Origin: CAWAYR01 sp050250955 | GTDB taxonomy: Bacteria > Acidobacteriota > Vicinamibacteria > Vicinamibacterales > UBA2999 | Direction: 5' to 3' | Assembly (NCBI GenBank): GCA_050250955.1 | Contig: JBFWNR010000010.1 | Coordinates: forward strand, 62,001 to 126,000 | DNA length: 64,000 bases | Shown: positions 1 through 8,046 of the stretch, one piece after another | Position numbering within the stretch: position 1 is the stretch's first letter | Layout: each line of letters begins with the position of its first letter | The notes under the pieces: model-generated | Databases searched by the model: none | What the model was told of the DNA's origin: nothing | Seen by the model: only the letters and a program-made list of their open reading frames with translations | Made by a program: the position numbers and the translations under genes

Positions 1-57
1 GCCGGCGAGGCCCCGCGCGTGGCGCCGTCGCGCCGCCGCAAGGAGCCGGCCTCCTGA
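1..57 (+). CDS. 3' end of an unidentified gene cut by the window edge
   Basis: Frame 1 is open from the first base to a TGA at 55-57 and encodes an Ala/Pro/Arg/Lys-rich tail of 18 residues (APSRRRKEPAS at the end). A basic, low-complexity tail of this kind is common on DNA-associated proteins, but there is too little here to name a family. The next gene lies on the other strand, so the two converge. Confidence 0.35.
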   Translation, partial: AGEAPRVAPSRRRKEPAS

Positions 58-65
58 CCAGGCCA

Positions 66-275
66 CTAGGACTTGCCGCGGCTGACCAGCAACGCGACCC
101 CGGCGATGAGCACCAGCGCGCCGGCCACCGGCGGCACCGACACGCCTTCGGTCTTGTCGGTCGTGATCTCGAGCGGCCCGGCGTCGACGATGGTGTCCTT
201 GCGGGTCCACGAGATGCCGCCGTAGATCAACGCCACGACGCCGACGACGACGAGCACGAGACCGAGCGCTTTCAT
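66..275 (-). CDS. small two-helix membrane protein
   Basis: A 69-residue protein begins with ATG at 275 behind a strong AGGAGG ribosome site. Two hydrophobic segments (about residues 3-20 and 48-64) flank a polar loop that starts with a charged WTRKDT stretch and contains DAGPLEITT. The pattern resembles small uncharacterised inner-membrane proteins of the form helix - polar loop - helix that are common in Acidobacteria and Proteobacteria. No enzymatic motif is visible. It converges with the gene ending at 57 and lies downstream of the ligase on the same strand, 137 bases away, so it has its own start signal. Confidence 0.7.
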   Translation of the reverse strand: MKALGLVLVVVGVVALIYGGISWTRKDTIVDAGPLEITTDKTEGVSVPPVAGALVLIAGVALLVSRGKS

Positions 276-412
276 GCGACCTCCTCCGTGATGACTTCGG
301 CGGGGGCGGGAGCAAGAACGCTGCCGGTGCCGAACCGGTCGTACGGTGGCGGCCGCCGTCGGGCAGAGGTCGCCGGCGACCCACAGTGAGCAGCCGGCAA
401 CCCACCCAGAGG

Positions 413-1492
413 TCAGCGGCCGGCGAAGACGGCCGCCAGCTCGTAGGGCGGCGTGACCTCGAGCTGGTCGTAGCCGCACTGGTCCGGCGCGCGGTCGGGC
501 CGCCAGCGCCGGAAGAGGGCGGCATGGCGGAAGCGATCGCCCTGCATGTGGTCGTAGGCGACTTCGCAGACCCGCTCGACGCGCAGCGGCTCCCACGACA
601 GGTCCTTGCCGGCACTCCAGCGGCTGTGCCCCCCCGGCATCCGCCCCGACGGCGCCGCGTCGGCCCACCCCGCCCACGGGTGGCCGTCGAGCGCCCGGTC
701 GCGCAGTGGCGCCAGTTCCCCGGCCAGCTCGCGGCGGCGGGCGGCGGTGAAGGCCGACGTCACGCCGACGTGCTGCAGCCGGCCGCGCGCATCGTAGAGG
801 CCTAGCAGGAGCGACCCGACCAGTGTGCCCGGCCCGCTCTTGTGCCAGCGGAACCCGGCGACGGCGCAGTCGGCGGTGCGCGAATGCTTCACCTTGACCA
901 TCGATCGCACGCCAGGCGTGTAGGGACCGTCGCCGGTCTTGACCATCACGCCGTCGAGCCCGGCGCCTTCGAACCGCGCCAGCCAGTCGCGGGCGCGGGC
1001 GACCTCGACGGTGATCGGCGTCAGGTGCAACGGCGGGACGGCGGCGGCCAGCAGCCGCTCCAGCCCGGCCCGCCGTTCGGCAAACGGCCGCGCGCGCAGA
1101 TCGCGGCCCTCGGCGGCGATGAGATCGAAGGCGACGAACGAGGCCGGTGTGGCGGCCGCCAGGGTGGCGATGCGCGATGCCGCGGGATGGATCCGCTGCT
1201 GGAGGGCGTCGAAGTCCAGGCCGCGCGGGGTGGCGATGACGATCTCGCCGTCGACGATCGCGCCGGCCGGCAGGCCGGCCGTGAGCGCCGTGCGCAGCTC
1301 GGGGAAGTAGCGGTCGAGCGGCTTCAGCTCGCGGCTCTGGATGTGGAGGTCGTCGCCGGCTCCGCGGAACACGACCGCCCGGAAGCCGTCCCACTTCGGC
1401 TCGTAGAACAGGCCCGGCCCGGACGGCACGTCGGGCAGCGCCTTGGCCAGCATCGGCGGGATGGGCGGGTCGAGGGCGAACGCGGACGGCAT
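413..1492 (-). CDS. ATP-dependent DNA ligase (LigC/LigD-ligase type)
   Basis: A 359-residue ATP-dependent DNA ligase, with an N-terminal adenylation domain followed by an OB-fold domain, which seals nicks through a covalent lysyl-AMP. Motif I is EPKWDGFR with the adenylated lysine at about residue 33. Motif III (FVAFDLIA), motif IV (DGVMVK) and motif V (MVKVKHS) follow in order. The length matches stand-alone bacterial LigC-like enzymes used in repair or end joining. The ATG at 1492 is chosen because the conserved PPMLAK region begins just after it; a longer in-frame extension adds only low-complexity sequence. No Ku or polymerase domain is visible in the window, so a role in end joining is only inference. 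Confidence 0.88.
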   Translation of the reverse strand: MPSAFALDPPIPPMLAKALPDVPSGPGLFYEPKWDGFRAVVFRGAGDDLHIQSRELKPLDRYFPELRTALTAGLPAGAIVDGEIVIATPRGLDFDALQQRIHPAASRIATLAAATPASFVAFDLIAAEGRDLRARPFAERRAGLERLLAAAVPPLHLTPITVEVARARDWLARFEGAGLDGVMVKTGDGPYTPGVRSMVKVKHSRTADCAVAGFRWHKSGPGTLVGSLLLGLYDARGRLQHVGVTSAFTAARRRELAGELAPLRDRALDGHPWAGWADAAPSGRMPGGHSRWSAGKDLSWEPLRVERVCEVAYDHMQGDRFRHAALFRRWRPDRAPDQCGYDQLEVTPPYELAAVFAGR

Positions 1493-1520
1493 GTGCCAGG
1501 GTAGCGCGAGGCGGTCGCGG

Positions 1521-1526
1521 TACAAT
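1521..1526 (+). promoter_or_regulatory. -10-like TACAAT element upstream of the NTF2-like gene
   Basis: TACAAT lies 30 bases before the ATG at 1557. Unlike the leaderless-type starts elsewhere in the window, this gene also has a GGAG ribosome site, so a conventional leader is expected. No clear -35 is seen. Confidence 0.35.
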
Positions 1527-1556
1527 CGCCCGGTGTCGATCGCTCCAGGAGTCCGC

Positions 1557-2036
1557 ATGCGTCTGCTGCCCCTCGTCCTCGCCGTCTCGGCGTTCGCGCT
1601 GACGGCCCACGCGCAGTCCCCGCCGGGCGCGGCCCAGGCCGAGCAGGAGGTCCGCGCCGTCATCGCCCGCTACAACGCCGACTACGCCAGGAACGACCTC
1701 GACGCCTACTTCGCGGCGTTCGCGCCCGATCTCACCCAGTGGTTCCCGGAGGGCCGGGTCGACCTGCCGTCCTATCGCGCGTCGTGGACCAAGTACATCG
1801 GGGCCGGCAACCGGCTGGAGGGCGCCGAGGTGCGCGACCTGCGCGTGCAGGTCGGCCCGTCGGGCGACGCGGCCGTGGCCACCTACGTGCTCCGGGTGAC
1901 GACGCGGACCGCCAGGGGCGTGGTCAGCGTCGAAGACAACCAGGAGACCGACGTCCTCTTCAAGCGCGGCGGGGCGTGGTCCATCGTCCACATCAACTAC
2001 GCCCCGGCCCGCGTCCAACCCAAGGCGGAGCAGTGA
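1557..2036 (+). CDS. secreted SnoaL/DUF4440-like (NTF2-fold) protein
   Basis: A 159-residue exported protein. Residues 1-20 form a Sec signal peptide (MRLLPLVLAVSAF, cleavage near AHAQ). The rest reads as an NTF2-like cone: an amphipathic helix with RYNADYARNDLDAYFAAF, then alternating strands ending in WSIVHINYAP. This is the pattern of SnoaL/DUF4440 proteins, whose members bind small ligands or act as isomerases; the substrate cannot be told. A GGAG site lies about 7 bases before the ATG. The carbonic anhydrase starts 5 bases after its stop, so the two are probably co-transcribed. Confidence 0.75.
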   Translation: MRLLPLVLAVSAFALTAHAQSPPGAAQAEQEVRAVIARYNADYARNDLDAYFAAFAPDLTQWFPEGRVDLPSYRASWTKYIGAGNRLEGAEVRDLRVQVGPSGDAAVATYVLRVTTRTARGVVSVEDNQETDVLFKRGGAWSIVHINYAPARVQPKAEQ

Positions 2037-2041
2037 GAGCG

Positions 2042-2812
2042 ATGCGTGCACACACCAAGGACACCCAGGCGACGATGACGCCCGACAAGGCGCTCGCCTT
2101 CCTGAAGGAAGGCAACGACCGGTTCGTGAAGAACCTCAAGGCCAACCGCAACCTGCTCGAGCAGGTCAACGAGACGCGCGACGGCCAGTGGCCCTTCGCC
2201 ACCATCCTGAGCTGCATCGACTCGCGGACCTCGGCCGAACTCATCTTCGACCAGGGCCTCGGCGACATCTTCAGCATCCGCATGGCCGGCAACGTCCTGT
2301 CGGACATGGTGCTGGGCAGCATGGAGTTCGCCTGCAAGGTCGCCGGGTCGCGGCTGCTGGTCGTGCTCGGCCACACCAGCTGCGGGGCGATCAAGGGGGC
2401 CTGCGACAACGTGCAGCTCGGCAACCTGTCGACGCTCATCAACGCCATCCAGCCGTCGGTCTACTTCGAGCGCTCCGTCAGCAGCAATCGCACCGCCAAG
2501 AACGCCGAGTTCGTCGACAAGGTGGCGCACATCCACGTCCGGCGTTCGGTGGAAGGCGTCATCGAGCGCAGCATGGTGCTGCGCCAGCTCATCGAGCAGG
2601 GGCAGATCGGCGTCATCGGCGCCATGTACGACGTCGCCAGCGGCGTGGTGACCTTCATGGACGACACCTGGATGTGCGGCACGGTCCGGCACTTCTTCCT
2701 CGACCAGTCGGCGCTGGCGCAGATGGCGCTCACCCGCGCCGCCGACGCGCCGCGGTCGCGGGCCAAGGGCCGCGCGGCCAAGCCGCCGGCCAAGGCGAAG
2801 CGCCGGCGGTGA
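2042..2812 (+). CDS. beta-class carbonic anhydrase
   Basis: A 256-residue zinc enzyme interconverting CO2 and bicarbonate. The zinc ligands are visible as Cys58 in SCIDSR (with the catalytic Asp60-Arg62 pair) and His111/Cys114 in GHTSCG. Helical N-terminal sequence (LAFLKEGNDRFVKNL) is typical of the family. The last 25 residues are a Lys/Arg/Ala/Pro-rich tail (AKGRAAKPPAKAKRRR) absent from typical enzymes. Start ATG 2042 sits 5 bases after the previous stop; ATG 2075 (MTPDKALAF) is an equally good alternative. No signal peptide, so cytoplasmic. Confidence 0.92.
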   Translation: MRAHTKDTQATMTPDKALAFLKEGNDRFVKNLKANRNLLEQVNETRDGQWPFATILSCIDSRTSAELIFDQGLGDIFSIRMAGNVLSDMVLGSMEFACKVAGSRLLVVLGHTSCGAIKGACDNVQLGNLSTLINAIQPSVYFERSVSSNRTAKNAEFVDKVAHIHVRRSVEGVIERSMVLRQLIEQGQIGVIGAMYDVASGVVTFMDDTWMCGTVRHFFLDQSALAQMALTRAADAPRSRAKGRAAKPPAKAKRRR

Positions 2813-2876
2813 GGCGGCAGGCTTGCGCCGCCCGCCGTCCCGCGACCACAATGCCGCCCACGTCGAGGCACCGATC

Positions 2877-4034
2877 ATGAGCATCCGTCCCCACGCCAAT
2901 CCGCTCGCCCGGGTGGCCGCCGTCGCCATCGCCGCCGTCGCCGCGGCCGTCACCCTCACCGGGCAGACCGCCCAACGCCCGCGCGGCGCCTCGGGGCCGC
3001 CCGAGCACGCCAAGGTCGCGCCGGTGAACCACCTGCCGAACCCCTACGAGACGGTGCGCAACTTCGGCACCCTGCCCGACGGCCGACGCTGGGGTTCGGT
3101 GAGCGCCGTCGCGGTGGACATCGACGGCAGGCACATCTGGGCCGGCGACCGTTGCGGCACCAACTCCTGTGCCGGCTCCGACGTCAACCCGATCGTCAAG
3201 CTCGATCCGTCCGGCAAGGTCGTGGCCCAGTTCGGCGCCGGCCAGATCCTGTGGCCGCACGGCATCGATGTCGATCGCCAGGGCAACGTCTGGGTGGTCG
3301 ACGCGCGCTCGGCCAGCGCCGAGGAGCTGAAGAAGTTCCCCAACGCCGCCGGCAAGGGCCACACGGTGATGAAGTTCAGCCCGCAGGGCAAGCTGCTGCT
3401 GACGATCGGCACGCCGGGCACGCCGGGCGCACCGCCGCAGGCGCTCACCGAGCCCAACGACGTCGCCATCGCGCCCGACGGCAGCATCTTCGTCGCCGAG
3501 GCCCACAACGACCAGTTCATGGACGAGACCGCCCCGAACGGCGTCGGCCGGATCTCCAAGTGGAGCCCCGACGGCAAGCTCCTCACCACCTTCGGCAAGT
3601 ACGGCTACGGCCCCGGCGAGTTCCGCGGCGCGCATGCGCTCGCCTTCGACTCCAGGGGGCGGCTGTTCGTCGCCGACCGCGGCAACCGCCGCCTGCAGAT
3701 CTTCGACCAGAGCGGCAAGCACCTCGACACCTGGTACCAGTTCAGCCGCATCAGCGGCCTGGCGATCAGCGCCGACGACACCCTCTACGCCATCGACTCG
3801 GAGTCGGACGACAACTACAACCCCGGCTGGCGCAAGGGCCTGCGCGTCGGCAGCGCCCGCACCGGCGAGGTGTGGTACTTCGTGCCCGAGCACGTGTCCA
3901 AGCAGGCCTCCGGCATGGGCGGCTTCGGGTCGATGGGCGAGGGCGTCACCGTGGACGCCGCCGGCGTCGTCTATGCCGGTGAGGTCGGCCCGATTCAGGG
4001 CCTGACCAAGTTCGTCCCGCGCTTGAAGCGTTGA
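2877..4034 (+). CDS. secreted NHL-repeat beta-propeller, PAL-like family
   Basis: A 385-residue exported protein with a signal region (residues 10-30, ARVAAVAIAAVAAAV) followed by NHL-type propeller blades: PHGIDVDRQGNVWVVDA, PNDVAIAPDGSIFVAEA and HALAFDSRGRLFVADRG are successive blade cores. The family is usually annotated as peptidyl-alpha-hydroxyglycine alpha-amidating lyase-like; bacterial members have no proven activity. Conserved Cys pairs (DRCGTNSCAG) probably form a disulfide after export. ATG 2877 has GAGG upstream. It is clearly paralogous to the protein at 28964-30124. It converges with hemD. Confidence 0.82.
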   Translation: MSIRPHANPLARVAAVAIAAVAAAVTLTGQTAQRPRGASGPPEHAKVAPVNHLPNPYETVRNFGTLPDGRRWGSVSAVAVDIDGRHIWAGDRCGTNSCAGSDVNPIVKLDPSGKVVAQFGAGQILWPHGIDVDRQGNVWVVDARSASAEELKKFPNAAGKGHTVMKFSPQGKLLLTIGTPGTPGAPPQALTEPNDVAIAPDGSIFVAEAHNDQFMDETAPNGVGRISKWSPDGKLLTTFGKYGYGPGEFRGAHALAFDSRGRLFVADRGNRRLQIFDQSGKHLDTWYQFSRISGLAISADDTLYAIDSESDDNYNPGWRKGLRVGSARTGEVWYFVPEHVSKQASGMGGFGSMGEGVTVDAAGVVYAGEVGPIQGLTKFVPRLKR

Positions 4035-4055
4035 GCCGGCGCGGCAGGTCGCGAC

Positions 4056-4826
4056 CTACGGACCCACCCGGGCGTCGCGCAGCGCGGCCAGCGACTCAGC
4101 CGCTGCGGCGAAGTCGCCGTCAGCCGCCAGGTGACAGGCGACCTCGGCGCGCCGCAACGCGTCGGCCGTGGCCGGCCCGACCGCGAGGAGCGCCGCCAGC
4201 CGCGCCAGTGCCCCGGTGCCGACCGCCAGGATGAGCGTGGTCGCGGTCGCGGCGCCGGCGACGACCGCCGCGTCGATGTCGCCACGCTGCCAGTCGGCGG
4301 CGATGTCGGCCAGCGGCCGCGGCGCCATGCGGTAGGCATCGACCTCCTCCACCGCGGCGCCGACGTCGCGCAGGCCGTCGGCCACCAGGTGGTCGCCGCC
4401 GGTCGTGGTCGCCACCAGGACGCGTCGGGTCGGCCAGCGCTCGGCGTCGCGCAGCCGCGCCCACAACGCGTCGGCATTGGCGGCCGCCAGCGGCGGCGGC
4501 CAGGCGCCATGGGCGGTCAGTGCCTCGGCGGTGCGCAGACCGACTGCGGCGGTGCGGAGCCCGGCCGGCCACCGCGACCCGCGCGCCGCGGTCAGCGCGG
4601 CCACCGCCCGCGGGCCGGTCGCGACCACCCAGTCGTAGCCGTCCAGGCCGGCGGCAACCCGCGCCAGCCCGCCGGGGTCGGGCGGCGGCTGGGCGACCAG
4701 CACCGCGCAGGGCACCGCCACGAACGCCGCCGCCTCGAGGGCCCGCGTGAGCGGGCCGTCGGCCGGCTCGTCGCGGGTCACGGCGACGCGCCAGGCGCGG
4801 TCGGGGCGGGAAGGCGGCGCGGACAT
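4056..4826 (-). CDS. hemD: uroporphyrinogen-III synthase
   Basis: A 256-residue protein with the loose HemD pattern: an N-terminal VAVTRDEP strand, a first Rossmann-like lobe (YDWVVATGPRAVAAL), a hinge near GLRTAEALTAHG, and a second lobe (RRVLVATTTGGDHLVADGL, then EVDAYRM and AAVVAGAATATTLIL). HemD closes hydroxymethylbilane to uroporphyrinogen III in tetrapyrrole synthesis. HemD is poorly conserved, so identity rests on the fold pattern and the EEVDAYRM segment. It is not next to other heme genes here. Its ATG has no Shine-Dalgarno site but has a TACACT element 11 bases upstream. Confidence 0.8.
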   Translation of the reverse strand: MSAPPSRPDRAWRVAVTRDEPADGPLTRALEAAAFVAVPCAVLVAQPPPDPGGLARVAAGLDGYDWVVATGPRAVAALTAARGSRWPAGLRTAAVGLRTAEALTAHGAWPPPLAAANADALWARLRDAERWPTRRVLVATTTGGDHLVADGLRDVGAAVEEVDAYRMAPRPLADIAADWQRGDIDAAVVAGAATATTLILAVGTGALARLAALLAVGPATADALRRAEVACHLAADGDFAAAAESLAALRDARVGP

Positions 4827-4837
4827 CGAACCGTCTG

Positions 4838-4843
4838 AGTGTA
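4838..4843 (-). promoter_or_regulatory. TACACT -10 element for hemD
   Basis: On the minus strand TACACT lies 11 bases before the hemD ATG and no ribosome site intervenes. It is part of a compact 65-base divergent promoter region shared with the K+ channel gene. Confidence 0.4.
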
Positions 4844-4874
4844 CCGGCTTGGTGGCCGGTGCGCGGTCGCGCGC

Positions 4875-4880
4875 TACACT
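4875..4880 (+). promoter_or_regulatory. TACACT -10 element for the K+ channel gene
   Basis: TACACT, 11 bases before the ATG at 4892, with no Shine-Dalgarno sequence between. No convincing -35 is seen. Confidence 0.4.
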
Positions 4881-4891
4881 CGCCGGCGCCG

Positions 4892-6604
4892 ATGAAGTTC
4901 CTGCCCAGTCAACTGGCCTACCTCCTCGCCGAGCGCGAGCTGCGCACCAACCTCGGGGCGCTGCTGCGCTACCTGCTGTTCCTCACCGCCCTCATCGTCG
5001 CCTACGCCGTGATCTTCCACGTGATCATGGAGCGCGCCGAAGGCCAGCAGCACTCGTGGATCACCGGCTTCTACTGGACCCTGGTCGTGATGACCACGCT
5101 GGGGTTCGGCGACATCACGTTCACCACCGACGTCGGCCGCCTGTTCAGCATCGTCGTGCTGCTGTCGGGCGTCGTGCTGCTGCTGGTGATGCTGCCGTTC
5201 CTGTTCATCCGGCTGTTCTACGCGCCGTGGCTCGAGGCCCGGATGCGCATGCGGGCGCCGCGCGAGGTGGCCGACGCCGTGCGCGACCACGTCGTGTTCG
5301 CCGAGTACGACGCCATCGCCATCGGCCTCATCCGCCAGCTGCAGACCGCCGGTCTGCCCTACGTCGTGATCGAACCGGACCCGGCGGCCGCCGCCCAGCT
5401 GGCCGGCGACGGCGTGGCGGTGGTGGCCGGCGAGGTCGACAGCGCCGACACGTATGCGGCGGCCGGCGCCGGACGGGCCCGGCTGCTCATCGCCAACCGC
5501 GAGGACACCACCAACTCGAACATCACCCTGACCGCCCGCGAGGTCGCGCCCGAGGTGCCGATCGCCGCCATCGCCGAGGCCGAGGACTCGATCGACGTGC
5601 TGGCGCTCAGCGGCGCCACCTGCGTGCTGCCGCTCAAACGTCAGCTCGGCGAGTATCTCGCCCATCGCGTCGACGTCGGCCGCGCCGGCGCCCACGTGGT
5701 CGGCGGGTATCGCGACCTGGTCGTCGCCGAGCTGCCGGTGCGCCACACGCCGTTCGCCAACCGGGCCGTCCACGAAACGCGGCTGCGCGAGAAAACCGGC
5801 CTGAGCGTGGCCGGCATCTGGCTCCGCGGCCGCCTGCAGCCGGCCTATCCCGCCACCCGCATCGATCCGGCCGGCGTCCTGGTCGTCGCCGGGACGCACG
5901 AACAGCTCGACCGCCTCAATGCCAGCTTCGCCGGCCGCGGCGTCGGCGACGGCGGCGGGGTGGTGCTCATCATCGGTGCCGGCCGGGTCGGCCAGGCGGC
6001 CGCCACCGAGTTGACGCGGCTGCGGATCCGGACCCACGTGCTCGAGAAGGACCCGCGGGCGCTGGCCGCGCTCGACGGCGTCGCCGACCTGGAGGTCGAG
6101 GGCGATGCCGCCGACCGGGCCAGTCTGGAACGGGCCGGGCTGGCCAGCGCGTCGACGGTGGTGCTGACCACCAACGACGACGCGATGAACATCTACCTCG
6201 CCGTCTACTGCCGGCGGCTCAAGCCCGACCTGCGCATCGTCAGCCGCGTCACCCACGAACGCAACGTCGAGGCCATCCACCGCGCCGGCGCCGACGTCGT
6301 GCTCAGCTACGCGTCGCTCGGCGCCGAGAGCCTGTTTGCGCTGATCCTCGGCCGCGAGACCGTCATCCTCGGCGAGGGCGTGGCGCTCTTCACCCGCGAA
6401 CTGCCGGCGGCGCTGGCCGGCCGGACCCTGCAGCAGAGCGCCATCGGCGCCCGCACCGGCCTGGTCGTCATCGCCGTCCAGGACGGCGACCGGTTCGTCA
6501 CCGAGCTGCACTCGGCGACGATCCTGCCCGCCGGCTCCGAGCTGGTGATGATCGGCAACCTCGACCAGCGGCAGAAATTCTCGGATGCGTTCGGACGGGC
6601 GTGA
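4892..6604 (+). CDS. K+ channel with tandem RCK (TrkA-N/TrkA-C) domains
   Basis: A 570-residue potassium channel subunit. Two transmembrane helices (about residues 25-45 and 85-110) flank a pore loop with the selectivity signature TTLGFGD at 68-74. The rest is cytoplasmic: RCK1 (about 130-345) and RCK2 (about 350-570). RCK2 has a canonical nucleotide-binding glycine motif (IIGAGRVGQ) followed by an acidic strand end (VLEKD). In RCK1 the equivalent site reads VFAEYDAIA and lacks the glycines, so only RCK2 is expected to bind NAD or nucleotide. GFGD rather than GYGD is a permitted filter variant. The start follows a TACACT element. Confidence 0.9.
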   Translation: MKFLPSQLAYLLAERELRTNLGALLRYLLFLTALIVAYAVIFHVIMERAEGQQHSWITGFYWTLVVMTTLGFGDITFTTDVGRLFSIVVLLSGVVLLLVMLPFLFIRLFYAPWLEARMRMRAPREVADAVRDHVVFAEYDAIAIGLIRQLQTAGLPYVVIEPDPAAAAQLAGDGVAVVAGEVDSADTYAAAGAGRARLLIANREDTTNSNITLTAREVAPEVPIAAIAEAEDSIDVLALSGATCVLPLKRQLGEYLAHRVDVGRAGAHVVGGYRDLVVAELPVRHTPFANRAVHETRLREKTGLSVAGIWLRGRLQPAYPATRIDPAGVLVVAGTHEQLDRLNASFAGRGVGDGGGVVLIIGAGRVGQAAATELTRLRIRTHVLEKDPRALAALDGVADLEVEGDAADRASLERAGLASASTVVLTTNDDAMNIYLAVYCRRLKPDLRIVSRVTHERNVEAIHRAGADVVLSYASLGAESLFALILGRETVILGEGVALFTRELPAALAGRTLQQSAIGARTGLVVIAVQDGDRFVTELHSATILPAGSELVMIGNLDQRQKFSDAFGRA

Positions 6605-6648
6605 CGGGTCGGCGCGGCCGACGTCGTGATCCGGGTGAGGAGGCGTCG

Positions 6649-7107
6649 ATGAGCAGTCCCCAGTCCCCGGCCTGGAGCGGTCCGGTCCCGGTCGTCGGCC
6701 AGGTGGCCGAGCGATCGCACCGGGTCGAGCCCGGGTTCATCCAGCGCTTCACCGAGATCAGCGGCGACCGCAACCCGCTGCACTACGACGAGGCGGCGGC
6801 GCGGGCCTCGCGCTTCGGCGAGATCGTCGTCCAGGGCGGCGTGACCAGCGCCATCCTGAACGCCGTCGTCGCCGAGGCGCTGCCCGGACCGGGCACCGTG
6901 TTCCTGCACGTGGACTGGAAGTTCACGGCGCCGGTCCGCCCGGGCGACACCATCACCGGGCGCGTCGAGGTGCTGGAGGTCCGCACCGACAAGCCGATCA
7001 CGAAGCTTGCCACGCGGGTGACGCGGCAGGACGGCGTCGTCGCTCTCGACGGCACCGCGGTCTGCTACACGATGCGCCTCGACGGCGGCGGCCCTGCCGC
7101 TCAATAG
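6649..7107 (+). CDS. MaoC-like (R)-enoyl-CoA hydratase family protein
   Basis: A 152-residue single-hotdog protein. The hydratase motif is present: ISGDRNPLHYD, with catalytic Asp40 and His45, and GGVTSAILNAV following. PhaJ-like members hydrate trans-2-enoyl-CoA to the (R)-3-hydroxyacyl-CoA, feeding polyhydroxyalkanoate or fatty acid metabolism. GTGAGGAGG lies about 9 bases before the ATG. Its 3' end overlaps the convergent hydrolase gene by 7 bases. Confidence 0.85.
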   Translation: MSSPQSPAWSGPVPVVGQVAERSHRVEPGFIQRFTEISGDRNPLHYDEAAARASRFGEIVVQGGVTSAILNAVVAEALPGPGTVFLHVDWKFTAPVRPGDTITGRVEVLEVRTDKPITKLATRVTRQDGVVALDGTAVCYTMRLDGGGPAAQ

Positions 7108-7988
7108 CGGGCGACGAAGTCGAGCACGGCGCGGTTGAAGGCCGCCGGCTGCTCCCAGTAGGCGGAGTGGCCGACCTCGGGCAGCACCACCGACGCCGCC
7201 CCGGGGATCCGGGCGAGGAAGAGCCGCAGCGCCGCCGGCGGTGTGTACATGTCGGCGCCGCCGGTCAGGAGCAGCGTCGGCACCCGCAGGCCCTCGAGGC
7301 TGGCGAAGGTGACGCGCTGTTTCGGCGGCTGGGGCGGCGGCGCGTCGCCCGGCGCGCGGCTCCGGCCGGCCAGCTCCAGCCAGCGGGCGGTGCCGTCGGG
7401 ATCGGCGGCGCGGTACTCGGGCCCGAGCTCGCGCAGGTGCGGCGGCAGCGCCGAGAACTCCGTCGGGCGGAGCCGCTGGCCGAGTTCGACATACGACGGA
7501 TCGGTGACGCCGCCGAGGCTGTTGGCGACGACCAGGCTGCGCAGCCGGGCGGGAAAGGCGAGCGCGGCGTCGATGGCGACGATGCCGCCGGCGGCGGTGC
7601 CCACCAGGTGGAAGCGATCGAGTCCCATGGCGTCGGCGAGGGCGATGAGGTCGTCGGCGGCAGTGGCGAGGGGGCCGTCGGGATCGACCTCGGTGCGCCC
7701 ATGCCCGCGACGGTCGTAGGCGACGACGCGGTAGCCGGCGGCGACCAGCGGTCCAAACTGGTATTCCCAGGCCCGAACGCTGCCCGTGGCCGCGTGCAGC
7801 AGCACGATCGCCGGTCCGCTGCCGCCGCTGTCGTAGTAGAAGAGCTGCGCGCCCGGCACCCCGGCCAGGCCCTGGCGCAGCGCCCCCTGGTCCTGGCGTG
7901 CCCCGCCGGCCTCGACGGCGATGGTGGCCAGCAGCAGGGCCACGCCGGCCGCGGTGATCGGAGGTCGGCGGCGCGGTCGGGGCGGCAT
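7101..7988 (-). CDS. exported alpha/beta-hydrolase-fold protein lacking the serine nucleophile
   Basis: A 295-residue protein with an N-terminal signal or anchor (RRRPPITAAGVALLLATIA) and a clear alpha/beta hydrolase core: VAYDRRGHGRTE, a nucleophile elbow, then Asp in LLTGGADMYTPP and His in LPEVGHSAYWEQP. At the elbow the sequence is G130-T-A132-A-G-G, so alanine occupies the position where Ser, Cys or Asp should be. The acid and histidine are kept. It may be a binding protein, use another mechanism, or be inactive. Start could be ATG 7988 or ATG 7997. Confidence 0.82.
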   Translation of the reverse strand: MPPRPRRRPPITAAGVALLLATIAVEAGGARQDQGALRQGLAGVPGAQLFYYDSGGSGPAIVLLHAATGSVRAWEYQFGPLVAAGYRVVAYDRRGHGRTEVDPDGPLATAADDLIALADAMGLDRFHLVGTAAGGIVAIDAALAFPARLRSLVVANSLGGVTDPSYVELGQRLRPTEFSALPPHLRELGPEYRAADPDGTARWLELAGRSRAPGDAPPPQPPKQRVTFASLEGLRVPTLLLTGGADMYTPPAALRLFLARIPGAASVVLPEVGHSAYWEQPAAFNRAVLDFVARY

Positions 7989-8034
7989 GCCGCGCATCCT
8001 ACCAGTCCGCGCGCCGGTCGCCCCGATCGGCGCG

Positions 8035-8040
8035 TACACT
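8035..8040 (+). promoter_or_regulatory. TACACT -10 element, leaderless-type
   Basis: TACACT ends 6 bases before the ATG at 8047. With transcription normally starting about 7 bases after the -10, the mRNA would begin at or next to the start codon. Confidence 0.45.
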
Positions 8041-8046
8041 CACCGC

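Noticed and set aside
1..57. Possible Ku C-terminus next to the DNA ligase
   Set aside because: A short basic tail converging with a ligase gene is suggestive, but 18 residues cannot support the call.
66..2051. A 661-codon open frame on the minus strand across the ligase, and many similar long frames opposite real genes
   Set aside because: Arg/Ala/Gly/Pro-rich low-complexity translation, no motifs, and produced by the third-position GC bias of the true genes. Only its last 69 codons, with their own ribosome site, are a gene.
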